The position numbers and the translations under genes are program-made. A DNA stretch of 64,000 bases from Camarhynchus parvulus (lineage: Eukaryota; Chordata; Aves; Passeriformes; Thraupidae), in assembly GCF_901933205.1 (NCBI RefSeq), contig NC_044596.1, positions 5,860,104 through 5,924,103 of the forward strand. Reading direction: 5' to 3'. Shown piece by piece: positions 11,637 through 24,400 of this stretch. Numbering within the stretch: the stretch's first letter is position 1; every line of letters starts with the position of its first letter. A model generated the notes under the pieces. That model was not told where the DNA came from, did no database searches, and was given only the letters and a program-made list of their open reading frames with translations.

Positions 11637-14266
11637 CCACTGAGGCAGGGGCTGGGGCTGTGCCCAGCCCAGAGAAGGATGATGGCCAGGCAGGTCCATC
11701 TGGAGATGCCGCCGGGTTTCTCTGTCCTTCCCGCTGGCTGGCAGGGAACGCTCAGAGCCAGATCCAGCCCTGCTGGGCTCCAGCTCAGCGTGCTGCCAGC
11801 AGCTGTCACAGGGACAGACGAGGCTGGGAGAGAAAAGCACTTGCATTGCTGCAAAGCCCTTCCCCAGCCCAGCGTCCAGGCTCGCGCTGCGCCGGCAATC
11901 CGGCGATTCCTGCGCTCGTCTCCCGCTGCGTGCACACACCTCCCCAGCAGCCTGGAAAAGGATTTCCCCCATTCATGCCTCTTCCTCCTATGCAGGGCTA
12001 TCAGAAAGAGCAGCGTGTGCACGCAGACAGATTTATCCACCTGCCCTACCTGGCAAAACTGATTGGGTTTGACAGACGTGCCCGGGATGTGCCGGCGCGT
12101 TAACGACCGCTTTAGCATGGAAACGAGCAGAGCAGGGCTCCTCGCAGATGTTAGGAGGAGAAGTTTATCTAAAGCATATTTTATGGCTGCGCAGGATGTA
12201 TTAGATCAGCAGCCTCAAGAAAAAATCACTACAGGCTCCTTCCCTAACAAACACACACAAATTTTTAAAATCAAATAAAACAAAACCTCCCCCGAACAGA
12301 GCGTGACACGTTTTACAAACCAAATTCTTTGCTGCTGAGGTGACTTCAGCTCTTGGGTGAGGACTAGAGAGATCACCAGGAAGGAGAAAGGGGTGAGAAG
12401 CAGCCAGTCCAGCCCCACACAACCCATCCCTGTGGATCAGTCATTCCCAGGACCTGCCTTCCCCCTCCAAGCGAGTGATTGAAGTCCTGTTATTTTAGAG
12501 ACAGAGCAGCATTAATGGGCTCCACTGTCTGCAAAGTGCTCGTGCTTAGATCCCCGCAAAGCTGAGCAAGAGAGGCACCAGGCTAAAAAATGTTCCCTCT
12601 CAAGCAAAACAGACTCGCACTTGGATTGCACAGAAATTAAAGCAACAAAAGGTCTCTGAAGCCAATTGCCATCTAACTGAGAAACAGGCTCGTCACTTTG
12701 TGCACCCATCTGGCAGGGACATACTTTCCATTTCAGCAAGTACGAGGATGGGTGGACGGCGAGGGGAATGTGAGAACAGCAAAGAAAGGAGAAGAATGCA
12801 AACCTGCGGGACAACACTGCTGCCCTGTCACGAGCACTGTACTCTATTCATATGAAAATCCATACGGCTGCTACTGTTGCATGCGCTCTTCTTACACAGC
12901 ATGAAATTAAAATTCCTCCTCAGTCTCACATTGCCAGCACTACAGAGCAGCTCCAGAGCAGGCGAGCAGACAATTTATCCTTTGGCTTCCTCAGACGGGT
13001 TTGTGCTGGGATTGGGAGCCACTGGGGTGAGGGAGACGAGTCCATTGCCCACGGTGACAAATTCTGCTTCCCAAACAAATCCCAGAGAAATATTGCTGGC
13101 CTCCAGTCTGGCTGTTGGTGCTCCTTTCCCAGTGCAGTTTCACGTGTGTAATTCCCCCCCAGGCCCCCCTGCCACTTCCCTTCTTATCTTCCCAGAACAA
13201 ACTCAACGTGCAGGCTAATTTCAAGGAGTGTTTCACCCAGAGTCCAGCCAAATGTCAGTGGATCTGCTGGAAATGCAAATCGAGACAATCATGCAAAAGA
13301 GGAGGGCTTATGGATTGTGCGGGAGGGCAACAGAAGGCAAATAAAAGCTGACAGGGAGAGGGAGCGGGGAACAAATCTCCCGTCTCAAGCTGTTGAGCAT
13401 TTGCACAAATGCCCGTCGAGCAGCACAGACAGATTCCCCAAAATGCCCAAATCCCATTGATTATCCCTGCTAAATTGCCTGCGTGCCTCCAAACCCCACC
13501 TATTGCCCAGCTCCTAAAGCAGCATCTCACTCCCACCATTCCCACCCACTCCACGGGGTGTAAATGACAGGGAAGAGATGGAGAAGGGATCTGGAGCAGA
13601 GCTGAGGAGCCTGGGAGGGTTTTTTTTTGTGTTTTCCCAAATTCCAAAGAGCCATTGAGTTGTCAAAAGCAATTGCAGCTCTCACAGAGTGTTTTATTTT
13701 GTGCTTTTGAGAAAGTCGGGATAACTGCGAGATCATCTGGGGACAAAGTGAAGGGAAAATGCTGGAGACGAGAACTTGATTATCTCAAACCCAGCCACAA
13801 GAAGTTTTCAGATACAAGCAGATTTGTTCATTATGTGTGCAAAGAAACAGCAAGCAGGAGGACAGGATCCATAGTATGTGTTGTAACATGATATAGAATG
13901 AATCCCCTCAGGTTACAAAATCCCTTATAAATTGTAAGGGGGATGGTGTCTGCTGTGTTATATTTTATCACACTTTCTGTCAAAATATCCCTGGCAGGGA
14001 GCCTTTTTGGAGATGCACTGAGCACCAAAGCCTTGTTTGGGGAGGGAGATTGGGACTAAACAGCAGCAAACTCCAAAATGTTCCTTGGGAGAGCTTAGGA
14101 GAGAAACCCCTTAGGGTGGGGTTAGTGGGGTCTGCCCTTCTGAAATCACCTCATGTTGTGGCTTTGCCCAGCCCCATAGGGAGCAGAGATGCTCTCAAGG
14201 TCTATTAACAGCAGTGCTAATCCAGGCTGGCTGCTTCCACCTGCCCTGAGCCCCTGGGAGCACAAA

Positions 14267-14390
14267 GCATCCCAGAGAAAGGAGTACAAACACATCCCAA
14301 AGCATCCCAGAGAAGGGAGCACAAAACACATCCCTGAGCATCCCAGAGAAGGGAGCACAAAACACATCCCTGAGCATCCCAGAGAAGTTT
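14267..14390. repeat. 36-bp tandem repeat, about three and a half copies
   Basis: Units contain AGCATCCCAGAGAAGGGAGC followed by an ACAAAACACATCCC word. The central copies are near-identical, and the first differs by small indels. Confidence 0.9.
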
Positions 14391-14960
14391 GTCACGTCTC
14401 AGGTGACCCCGGGCAAGGCTCACACTTCGTGCCCCGGGTCACAAAGCTCAGATCGTCACCAGCCCATGGGGCAGAGCAAAGAGATGGGGGCTGGTGGCAC
14501 TGGGGTGGGGACAGCGGCTCCTCCCGTGCTGGCCTCTCTGAGTGCTCACGCTTGGCTGCTCCCTGCACTTTTGTGAGGCACTCCGGTGTTTTTGGCAGGC
14601 ACTGAACTGGAAGGAAAAGGGTCTGATTATCTCCTCCAGCACCTCAGTGCTGACCCCGAGCACTGACCCCTTTCCTGTCACTCTACATTTGCTCTGGATG
14701 TTTTACACAGCGAGGGGGCAAAGCCTTCCCCATTGATCCGGGCTGCATCCAAAGGCACCGCGTGGCTCCAGCTCCATCTCTCAGAGCTCGGGGCTCCTGG
14801 GCTGCCTGCCCTCCTCAGAGGAGAGATCCGGGGGCCATGCTGGGGTCAGGAGCTCCAGCACAGTTCTCATTCACACAAAAGCTCCTCCAGTGTCGGCCTA
14901 AAAGCCAGATAACGCAGCCTGTATTTACACCAAAGTCGTATTTGGCACACCTCACAGAGC

Positions 14961-15112
14961 CCCAGAATGGTTTGGGTTGGAAGGGACACAAAGATCACCT
15001 CATTGCAAACCCCCTGCCATGGCGGGGACCATCGCACTCCCCAGGTTCCCCAGAGCCCCATCCAGCCTGGCCCTGAGCACCTGCAGGGATGGGGAGCCCC
15101 AGTGCTGACCCT
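14961..15112 (-). mobile_element. CR1 LINE 3' fragment
   Basis: It begins with the antisense CR1 tail word AGAATGGTTTGGGTTGGAAG, continues through CCCCCTGCCATGG and CCCCATCCAGCCTGGCC, and fades near 15.11 kb. It is about 150 bp, a typical short 5'-truncated CR1 remnant in minus orientation. Confidence 0.9.
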
Positions 15113-16680
15113 GCCCCCAGACTGAACCAGCAGCCCTGGGCCCATTCCAGCAGCCCCTGCTCCGAGCAGCTCCCCTGATGGAGCACCGGAGGGTCCCTGG
15201 GTGCCAGAGCCCCTTGTCCCACCCCGTCCCTCTCTGCTCCCCTCCCTTCCCGGGAGCCGCTCTGTGCACAGCCACGTCCTTGCCACGGGAGGTGCAATTT
15301 GGAGCAATTTCCCTGCCAGTCTCGCTGCAATCTCGTGTAGTCTCCCCCCAGAGGGGATCAGAGATCCCACGGTGCTGCAAGGAATGCAAATCACATCCCC
15401 CACGGCTCGGAATAGTGCAGGGGAGAGGGAGCAGAGCCCGGCAAGGTTGGGTGGGGTCTGCCTGCTCCTCTTTGGGGTTCTCCACCTCAGCTCTGGCACA
15501 CAAAGAGCTTCAGCAGTGCCTGGGCAAGGCAAATCATTGTCTGGACCATCCCAGCACCGCCAGGAGAGGCAAGAAATGGAAAATCCAGATGCAGGGAGGC
15601 CCAGAAATAAGGAGGGAGGCACCAGTGAAATATTTTCACTTTGCTCTCCTAACGGGATGTGAGCCGGGAGAAAGTTCCCAGAGGGCACATGAAACTCCTG
15701 CCAGCTCCATTTCCCTGTCAGAAACCCCAGCCAGGCTGCCAGAGCCCTCCAGATTAGGCAGGGATTTGCTCATTCTGGGATTTTGCTGTAATCCAAACCA
15801 CAATTCCCTGATAAGCTGTTACCACGTTTGTGAACCAACGTGTCCCAGATGCTGGGGCTGCCAGGAGAGCCCACAAAGCAATTCCTGCTGGGAGGGGTGG
15901 CCGGTTCCCAGCTCACAGCCTCCCTGCCCCAGCAGAGCGGCAGGAGCAGCACAGCCAGGTGAGAACAGGACAGCCCTGGGCACTTGGCAATACTTACCTG
16001 CCTGGTGTGTGCTGCGGTGCCCAGGAGCACACACAGCTGGGGGAGGCTGATGTGGGACAGCAAGCCCCCAAAAAACACAGGGGCTGCGAAGCTAGCAAGC
16101 TCTGCTTTCCTAAAAATTACCTCTTCTAGCTGCATTAAAACTCCTTTAAACTTTTGGCATTTGATTCCCTTTAAAACCCCCCTTTGCCATAGCAGCGCTC
16201 ACATAAAAAGCCACATTTTAATGGGGAAATGCATTTCCAAAGGGCATTTCCAGTGCTCCCAGGGCTCGGGAGAACACAGAGGGGCAGACCCTGAGCCTTG
16301 ACCCTGCACAGGCACGGAGCAGAGGAACCAAGAGCACAGATGGGATGAGCCCATGGCACAGGAGGAGCCCCTGGGCACTGCCATTCAGATCCCCCTGCAG
16401 GGAATGGAGGTGGATTCATGGACTAATACTGAGTCCAGATGTGTAAAAATCACTGGCAGGGATTATTTTCCAGCACTGATGGGAAATGGGCTTTACTGTT
16501 TAGACAGGAGCAAGGGAAAGCAGATCCCTGTCCTCTGCCCAAAGGTGCTGCAGGGGCTTGGAGCTCCCCTGAGCCACCCCGGGTCACCAGCCCAGCAGAA
16601 AAGTGTCCCCAGCACCTCAGGGCTGCCACATCAGCCTCTCCTCCCTCCCACCTCTCCCTGCAGTCCTTGCTCAGCACCCC

Positions 16681-16889
16681 TTTCCTTTCCTTTCCTTTCC
16701 TTTCCTTTCCTTTCCTTTCCTTTCCTTTCCTTTCCTTTCCTTTCCTTTCCTTTCCTTTCCTTTCCTTTCCTTTCCTTTCCTTTCCTTTCCTTTCCTTTCC
16801 TTTCCTTTCCTTTCCTTTCCTTTCCTTTCCTTTCCTTTCCTTTCCTTTCCTTTCCTTTCCTTTCCTTTCCTTTCCTTTCCTTTCCTTTC
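16681..16889. repeat. (TTTCC)n pentanucleotide array, about 42 uninterrupted copies
   Basis: The array is perfect for 209 bp: TTTCC on the plus strand, GGAAA on the minus (PLXNA2-sense) strand. It is an all-pyrimidine/all-purine mirror repeat, the arrangement that allows intramolecular triplex (H-DNA). The absence of interruptions suggests a young, length-variable locus. Long SFPFL and KGKER reading frames across it are artefacts. Confidence 0.98.
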
Positions 16890-17240
16890 GCCTCAGGAAA
16901 ACACAAAGCTCACTTTCAAACAAAGGCTGACATGTCTTGAAACAATTATTGCCCATCCTGGGGAGGAGAGGGCTGGTAAAAGATTATTTTGGGAGATTAT
17001 GTCTAGAGTGACTGACAAACTGATCTGCACCAGCGTTTGTTTTTAATCTGAAACAGGTTTGGGATAGAAGTGAGGGAAAAAAGCTGCAGCCACCCACAGG
17101 CAGGAGCTGCTGGGAGGCAGGGGAGCTGCAGCCAGCAATGCCAATGTGTGATCAGCTACAGCCACCCCCCGCCTGGCCACACGGCCCTGCCCCCTGTCCC
17201 CAACACCGGCCTGGGAATGGCCCTGCCTCCCTCCCTGGGC

Positions 17241-17386
17241 CAGGGACAGACACACAGGAGGAGCTGTGCCACTCCTGGGCATCACCCACACACCCCAGGG
17301 CACAGGACAGGCACAGGGACAGACACACAGACCCACAGAGGAGCTGTGCCACTCCTGGGCATCACCCACACACCCCAGGGCACAGG
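17241..17386. repeat. Tandem duplication of about 73-81 bp
   Basis: Two copies begin CAGGGACAGACACACAG at 17241 and 17314. Both run through GAGCTGTGCCACTCCTGGGC and the CACCCACACACCCCAGGGCA block. The second copy has an extra 8 bp. Similarity is otherwise nearly complete. Confidence 0.9.
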
Positions 17387-17762
17387 GCTGGGCTGGAGCC
17401 CTGCACTGGCGCTGCTGGAAGGTGATTTTGCACTCCACCGAAACCAAACCATTTCCAGTTCTCTTTGGGGTGCCAGCCTTTATTGGGTTTCATTCCTGCC
17501 CAGGCAGGGCCGTGCCAGGGGCTGCACCCCTCAGCCCCATCCTTGGCACAGCCCCAGCATCTCCTGGGCTCCAGCCCTGGGCAGGGCCTGAAGCTCACCA
17601 GTAAAAGCAGCCCCAGATGAGCAGCAGCTGCAGGAGGGCTGGGGGAATTAAATTAATCCCTTCATTATCTGCCTGAGCTCTGGGAAAATCTGCAGGAATG
17701 GCTGGGGGGGTTCAGAGCACTAAACCCAGCTCAGCTGGGCCAGCACAGCTGGGCTGGGCTCT

Positions 17763-18125
17763 GATCCCTTTCCTTGGGATTTTTCCTCCTGAGAAGCTGA
17801 GAAGCCTCAGGAACAAAATGCAAACAATGGTTATCTGCTGCTGTGGAATGCAACAGGTGCATCTGTGATTGGTCTCATGTGGTTGTTTCTGATTAATGGC
17901 CAATCACAGTCCAGCTGGCTCAGACTCTCTGTCCGAGCCACAAACCTTTGCTATCATTCCTTCTCATTCTATTCTTAGCTAGCCTTCTGATGAAATCCTT
18001 TCTTCTATTCTTTTAGTATAGTTTTAATGTAATATATATCATAAAATAATAAATCAGCCTTGTGAAACGTGGAGTCAGATCCTCATCTCTTCTCTCATCC
18101 TCAGACCCCTGTGCACACGGTCACA
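17763..18125 (+). mobile_element. Solo LTR fragment, songbird-type endogenous retrovirus family
   Basis: Recognised by the order of its words: a CTGAGAAGCTGAGAAGCC block, GATTGGTCTCATGTGG, GGCCAATCACAG, an AT-rich TATA-like tract, and an AATAAA at 18047-18052, finishing in TCACA. This order matches a solo LTR that I recall as very common in songbird genomes. The expected first 25-30 bp (TGTCACAGAC...) are missing, so it is 5'-truncated. No internal viral genes are present. It lies antisense to PLXNA2 in the large intron. Confidence 0.75.
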
Positions 18126-18672
18126 GCATCTGCCTTTGTGCAGATTTTTAATGCAGATTTTTAATACAGGTTTTAGGAAGTTTAAAAATAAATGTGCCCC
18201 AAATCCCCCCCAGGGCCACCTGAGGGCAGTGCCAGGAGCCTGGGCATGGCCTGCACGGAGCTGCCAGGCCAGCAGCAGAGCCGCCAGGGTCACCTGCAGG
18301 GGGGCAGCACAGGCAGCACTCCGGGGCCAGGTGCCACATGGCAGGAGAAAAGCAGCTCCCAGTGGGGAGGGATTTGTGTTCTGCAATCCAATCCCCTCTG
18401 CTGAGCCCCCGCCAGGCACCCTCCTGGCCTGGAGAGGCTGCTGCCAACAATCCTGTGGAAAACTTTGGGAGGGGAGGGGGAAAGAGCGGAAAATCAGGGA
18501 AAAAAAAAACCCTCTCTTTGTTGAGATGAATATCTCCAATTGAATTCGTGTTGAAGAATAACAAAGAGGTAGCCACAGGCAGAGAGCTCTGGCCCCCAGC
18601 CCGTCCTGGTGGTCCTGGAAGGGGCAGCACACCTGGGCAGGGGGATCAGCACTGGGGCTGCTCCTGCTCCTC

Positions 18673-18722
18673 CCATTCCCATTCCCATTCCCATTCCCAT
18701 TCCCATTCCCATTCCCATTCCC
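18673..18722. repeat. (CCCATT)8 hexamer microsatellite
   Basis: Eight perfect copies. The minus strand is (AATGGG)8, with G3 runs every 6 bp and so G3N3 quadruplex potential on the PLXNA2-sense strand. It is the same hexamer as the large array about 1 kb to the right. Confidence 0.97.
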
Positions 18723-18860
18723 AGCACACACACAGGCAGCTGAAAGCAGATTTATCTGCTGGACAATGAAGGCAGAAGGTTCTCCAAAGGGACGAGTTTC
18801 AGGCCAAATCACCAGGCTCCTGCACTTGGGGCTTTAATCCCTCTCCAGAGTGTCCGAGTT

Positions 18861-18894
18861 GGATGGGGAAGGGAGGATGGGGAAGGGAGGATGG
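18861..18894. repeat. 15-bp GGATGGGGAAGGGA repeat, just over two copies
   Basis: A short purine-rich duplication: GGATGGGGAAGGGA twice, then GGATGG. Confidence 0.85.
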
Positions 18895-19764
18895 ACAAGG
18901 CAGCTCAGGGGAGGCAGAACTGGGCCAGAAGGGGCAGTGCCACCCTTGGGAGTGCAGGGATTGCTCATCATGAGCCAGCAAAGCTCCTTGCTTTCAAAGG
19001 AGGAAAAAAAAAATAAAGCTTAAAAAAAAAGTAAAAATCAATCAGCCACAAATTATAAATAAAAGAGATGAAAGTTGAGAGCGAAACGAAACAAAGCCCC
19101 AGGTGGCCTCTGCCTGGGGCACTCCTGCTAATTTTAGTTCCTCGGCTCTTCCCAGATCTGTCTGCTTCCATGACTGCACAGTTTCAGAGCTTTTCCTGCA
19201 ACTCCTGAAAGTGCTCCACACCCTGGGATGGCCCAGCCTGGCTGGGGGCGGCAGAGGGGCCTGTGGGACCCCTCCCTGCTGTGATGGGGGGATGTGGGGT
19301 GGCCAAAGAGGGCTGCTGGCCATGGCACTGTGAGCCCACCCAACTCCTCCCCAGGCCACGGGGATTTGGGACCATCCCAGAGTGGATGTGCCCATCCCTG
19401 CAGCCCTGGAGCCCTGCAGCCCCTCCTGCTCACCCCTCTGCAGGGGTTCCCTCCCATAAACCCCCCTCATCCTGTGCAGAGGCTGAACAGAGCCCCCCAG
19501 CGCCTTCCCAGCCCATTCCTGCTCCCCCTGCCCAAACCACGCTGGCTCTGGGGGTTTTGGGAGGGGGCCTGGCTGGGCACAGCCTTTGCAGCCCCCACCT
19601 TTATTGCACAGAGAGAAACAGCAGCAGCCTCCCTGACAGCAGCATCCTATGCAGCAGAGTGGATTTACATTTCTAATGAAGGAAAAAATCTGGGAGCTGG
19701 GGACATTTACTGTGACCCCATTCACAGAGAGCCTTTGTGGGGCGGGGGCCAGCACTGTTCAGTG

Positions 19765-20199
19765 CCCCATTCCCATCCCCATCCCCATCCCCATTCCCCA
19801 TTCCCCATTCCCATTCCCCATTCCCATTCCCCATTCCCCATTCCCATTCCCATTCCCATTCCCCATTCCCCATTCCCATTCCCCATTCCCATTCCCATTC
19901 CCCATTCCCATCCCCATCCCCATCCCCATTCCCCATTCCCCATTCCCCATTCCCCATTCCCATTCCCATTCCCATTCCCATTCCCATTCCCATTCCCATC
20001 CCCATTCCCCATTCCCATTCCCCATTCCCCATTCCCCATTCCCATTCCCCATTCCCATCCCCATTCCCCATCCCCATTCCCCATTCCCATTCCCATTCCC
20101 ATTCCCCCCATTCCCATTCCCCATTCCCATTCCCATTCCCATTCCCATTCCCATTCCCATTCCCCATTCCCCATTCCCCATTCCCAATTCCCATTCCCA
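19765..20199. repeat. CATTCC-type hexamer/heptamer array, about 435 bp
   Basis: A dense mixture of CCCATT, CCCCATT and CCCCATC units fills the segment. On the minus strand it is GGGAAT/GGGGAAT/GGGGAT, so G3 or G4 runs recur every 6-7 bp for more than 400 bp in the orientation of the PLXNA2 pre-mRNA. Variant order is irregular, which suggests several rounds of local expansion. Very long HSHS/PIPI or GMGN frames on both strands are products of the repeat. Confidence 0.98.
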
Positions 20200-20707
20200 G
20201 GGAAGGTGGATTTCTCCTACATGCAGGAATTGCAGCTGCAATTGGGAAATGTGCTGTGAGAGCAAAAAAAAAAAAAAAAGATTAAAAAAAGCTGTTTTCA
20301 TGTAAATGTCCCCAGTAATAAAAGTGAATGAAGAAAGCAACACATCCAAACAAGAAATAGTACATTTGTGCTGGAGAAGCAAAAATGACTCTAAAAAAGA
20401 GAGCTTTATCAACAATTTCCAGCAGGCAGGGGCTGCTCTTTAATGCTCCTGGAGGAACAGCAGAGCTCCTGCTGGACCTGGGCTGTGCTGCCTCTGATCA
20501 CAGGCTCTGAACGAGCCAGGCTCAGCACAGCTCACTTGTAAACATGAAACTTGTTTGTTTTCTCAAGCAAACCCTGGGCTGCCTTTCTCTCCCAGACCTG
20601 GTGTTTGGTGCTGTCTGTCCCGTTCCTGCTGCATTTCCCTGGCAATCCCCGCTCTGGGGCTGCTGGAATCAGCCCGATCCCAGTCCCTGGCATGGCCAAA
20701 CTCCCCC

Positions 20708-20775
20708 AAAATCAAGGGCAAATAATAAAAAATGCGCCCTTAAAATCAAGGGCAAAAAATAAAAAACGTGCCCCA
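20708..20775. repeat. 34-bp tandem duplication
   Basis: Two copies of an AAAATCAAGGGCAAA... unit begin at 20708 and 20742. They differ at three or four positions near the 3' half. Confidence 0.88.
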
Positions 20776-21356
20776 TGCCATGGGATGTGCTCTGCTCCAA
20801 AATGGACAAGATTTAACCATATTCATCAGTGGATTGCTAACATGAAGGTCAGTGTTTATCTTGCTTTCCTTGCACTTTGGATTACCAACCCTCAGCTGAA
20901 CTCCCCGTGAATCAGAAGGTGCAGCTCTCCCTCTCCCTGGTGGGAATAGAGGGGCAGAGAGCAGCCCGGGTGTCCTTGACACTCCCCACTGTACCTGCAC
21001 CTCCCAGACATTCCAATTATTTATTTCTCAGCCACCACACCGAGCGGCTGCCGTGAAAGGCTCTGCACAAAGAAGAAAAGCAGAGAGGGTCACAGCCTGC
21101 TGCCCTTTGCCTCCAGAGCTCTGCAGAACGATTTAGCCCAAATTTACTCCAGACCCGCAATACCGGGGGATGCTCCGTGATGGATCCGCCCCGAGCCCGG
21201 CAGGGTTTTACTGCCCTGCAGCAAGAGGCACCCAGGGGGTGTTTACAGCCACAAGGAGCTGTAAAATCCATCAGGGGATGGAGGCAATGTCAAAGGCAGC
21301 ATCATCAGACACGCAGGGAAAGCCTCCAGCCATCCCCGCCTCAAACCGCAGCCGCT

Positions 21357-21435
21357 GATTGTCCCCAAATCCCACCTCATCCCCCGATTGTCCCTAAATC
21401 CCACCTCAACCCCCGATTGTCCCTAAATCCCAACC
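21357..21435. repeat. 28-29-bp tandem repeat, three copies
   Basis: Each copy reads GATTGTCCC(C/T)AAATCCCA followed by an ACCTCA(T/A)CCCCC word. The last copy is truncated. Confidence 0.88.
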
Positions 21436-24400
21436 TTTCCACAGCAGCTCAGTGCCCAGGACTCTCCCTGCACATTCCCCACCTCTCTCCAGGCACATTT
21501 GTGGTTTCCACATTTGTTTTTACTGCCTCGAGGAGGCATTTAGAGAAGCAACATAGCCCGGGCTTCTCACAGTATTTCTTGCCACCCAGGGATTTAAGAT
21601 CTTACAAATGGACCAAAACCTGTGTTATTTTGACCTCTGAGGATTTTAAAAGCCTGCAGAAAAATATGTTTATAGTAAAGAAAGCATGAACTTCTTGACT
21701 CGTGAGTGGGAAGGCAGGAGTCTGACACTGCCCTACCCGCAAAGCCAACAACAGCCAGAACAGCAACTCCTGCAGCTCCACACTCCGAGGAGAGCAGGGA
21801 CAGGAAAACCAACAGGAGTTCACCAAAGAGCTGGGAATTTCGTGATATTTTTCACCAAGATCATTTCAAGTAGAAACTCATTATTGAACCTGATGAAAAC
21901 GTGGTGAAACGGAGGAGGAATAACTTCTGCCTCACTTGATGCTCGTGATGGAGATAATGCCCTGGAGAGAAGGTGTGGGGATGAAATATCTGCGAAATTC
22001 AGGATGAAAACCTCGTTGGGATGGGGTGCTGAGCAGCCTGCTCTGGCTGAAGGTGTCCCTGCTCTTTGCAGAGCCTTTGGAGGTCCCTTCCAAGCCAAGC
22101 CATGCCATGGATCTGTGATTCCAGAGGCAGGATGGGTTCCAGGCAGGATGGATTCCATGGATAAGGCTGCTCAGCTCTCCCAGCCCCACTGACCCCACTT
22201 GATTTAGGGCTGAACCAAACGCAATCACCGCCCTCCGAAATTTCGAGTTGATTTTCAAGGTGCCTGAACCTGCATAAAAACCCGGAGTCATCCCCATCTC
22301 CCGAGCCAAGAAATGAGATTAAAGCAGCCCCTGAGCTCACCTGGCTCCATTTCACATCCCCAGCATTTCCTGAACACCTGCCCTTCCCTCTCCAGCAGCT
22401 ATAAAACTCTCTGCCAACTCCTGGCTTCTTTCTGACGTGACTTGCTCTGGCAGGCGCCAGCTCCCAGGCCCAGGGAAGGGATGCTGGGACAAGAGAGGCC
22501 AATTTCATGCCATTAAGAGGTGGCAGGGACATTCCTGAGTGCTCAGAGCCACAGTCTGGAGGGACTTGGCAGCTCTGCCCCATCTCCAGCCCCAAACACA
22601 GCCCAGAGCTCTCCTCTGGCTCCCAGCACTTTTCCCATTCCCTTGCACAAATTCCAATTAATAAGATTCCAACTTCTGGCTATGAGAAATAATAAATGTG
22701 AGGGACCATGGGGCATTTTGGGGACCCTTTTCAGCACAGATGAAGCAAAGGGGAATTACTCTCTGAGGCTGGAAAATCCTCGTTTAGGGAGAAAATAAAT
22801 CCCAGCTCCTCCAACCACAGCAGCAAGTACAGTATTGAACAAACACCCCCATATTTCACATCACTGGGCAAAAATCAGACTTTTTTTTCTCAGACCTTTC
22901 AATTAAACAAGTTCTTCAGCCAGACAAGAACCATCTGCCCTCTCCCACCTCTGCTGGGCCGTGGGGATCTGCGCTCCCAGGGTGATGGATTGACCAGGGA
23001 GCCAGCAGAGCCCCTGACCCCCCAGCCTACAGCTAAAACCAGACAAATCCTTGGGAAGGCGCCTGCAAATGGATGGTTTTCATCTGCTCAATAACAGCCT
23101 GGTGTCCTCTTGGCTTCTCCACAGGCTGATGCAACCGAGTTGTTCCTGGAGTGTGGCGGGGGCGATAACGAAGGATAAATCACCGGGGTGAGATAACCAC
23201 CCATAAAATGAAGTCATCTAAGGACAGGTTTGGACATATATATTTCATTGTGAAAGACCTCCTTTATTCCCACTAATGGAACAAATTAAATCAGCCAAGC
23301 TGAATAAAACTCTCACGTCCCAAGACGTAACAAGGCACTTAAAAGTTCCGCGTTCCTCCGGCGGCGCGACCCAATGGCTCACGGCTGTCCCTTGGAAAAG
23401 TGCAGGAGCAAGGACAGAGTTCAGGAGTTCTGCAGGTGACAGGAGAGTGTTCCCAGCATGAACAGAGTGCCAGCACTGTGCACTTCTCTGTGGCATCCTG
23501 CAGGCAGATCCTGGGCAGCTCTCTGCAGTGACCCTGGGATGGATTTGAGCCACGTCGAGCGCAGCCGCCCTGGGACAGTGTCACAGGTGACAACAGGACA
23601 GCAGTGACACCCCTTTTCCAGGAGAATTGGGGGTGATTTCATTCACACACTTCATCCTTCACCTCAGGGCACTGAAATAACCACACCTGGGCCCTTGCCT
23701 GCAGCACTGCAGCACCCCCACACCTCCAAGCACACAAATTAAAACCATAACACCACTGAGCAACTCGGCGCTGGGTGAAACCCAGGTACAACGTCCCTGT
23801 TCAGCTTTTCCCTCGCCTCTACCACCCAGGAGCATTCCCAGCCCGTGGGAAGGCAGGCAAGGCTGCAGGAACTGCATTTTTCCTGCAGCCAGCATAAACA
23901 GCGTGATGGAATAATAATACCTAGATGGCGACTGGCAGACAGAGCAGAGACATTTATTTATTCTTGATCACAAACAATGTCCTGCATTGACAAGCTGAAT
24001 GAAGGGCACTTCACTGATTTATTAGACCTAATAAGAAACAGACCTCTCGGGATGAAATACAAGATTGATTTTTAGCGGTGAGCCTCGCTGCCATCCCAGG
24101 CTGAGCTCAGGCTGATGAGATGGAACCAGGCGTGCACGGGGACACGGGGCTGACACAGCTCTGCTGGGCCAGGGCGACAAATGGGGGATTGCCACGGGGA
24201 GGGGGAGATGGAAACACAGCAATAAGAGCCCTGCACGCTGCTCTGCTCTCCCTGCAACCCTCCTCTCTCCCACCGAGGCTGTGCATCCCAAGAGCAGCAA
24301 ACCACTGGGAAGTCTGAGGGCAGCTCCAGGGGAATTCCTGGGAAACCTCTGAGCCAGGCCCTCCCCACGAGCAGCCCCTCTCAGCACAGCCAGTGCAATT

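Noticed and set aside
16353..17046. Several 140-195-codon frames (SFPFL and KGKER repeats)
   Set aside because: Translations of the TTTCC pentamer. All three frames on both strands are open because the unit has no stop.
19294..20415. Frames up to 321 codons rich in HSHS, PIPI, GMGN
   Set aside because: Translations of the CATTCC-type array. No unique domain.
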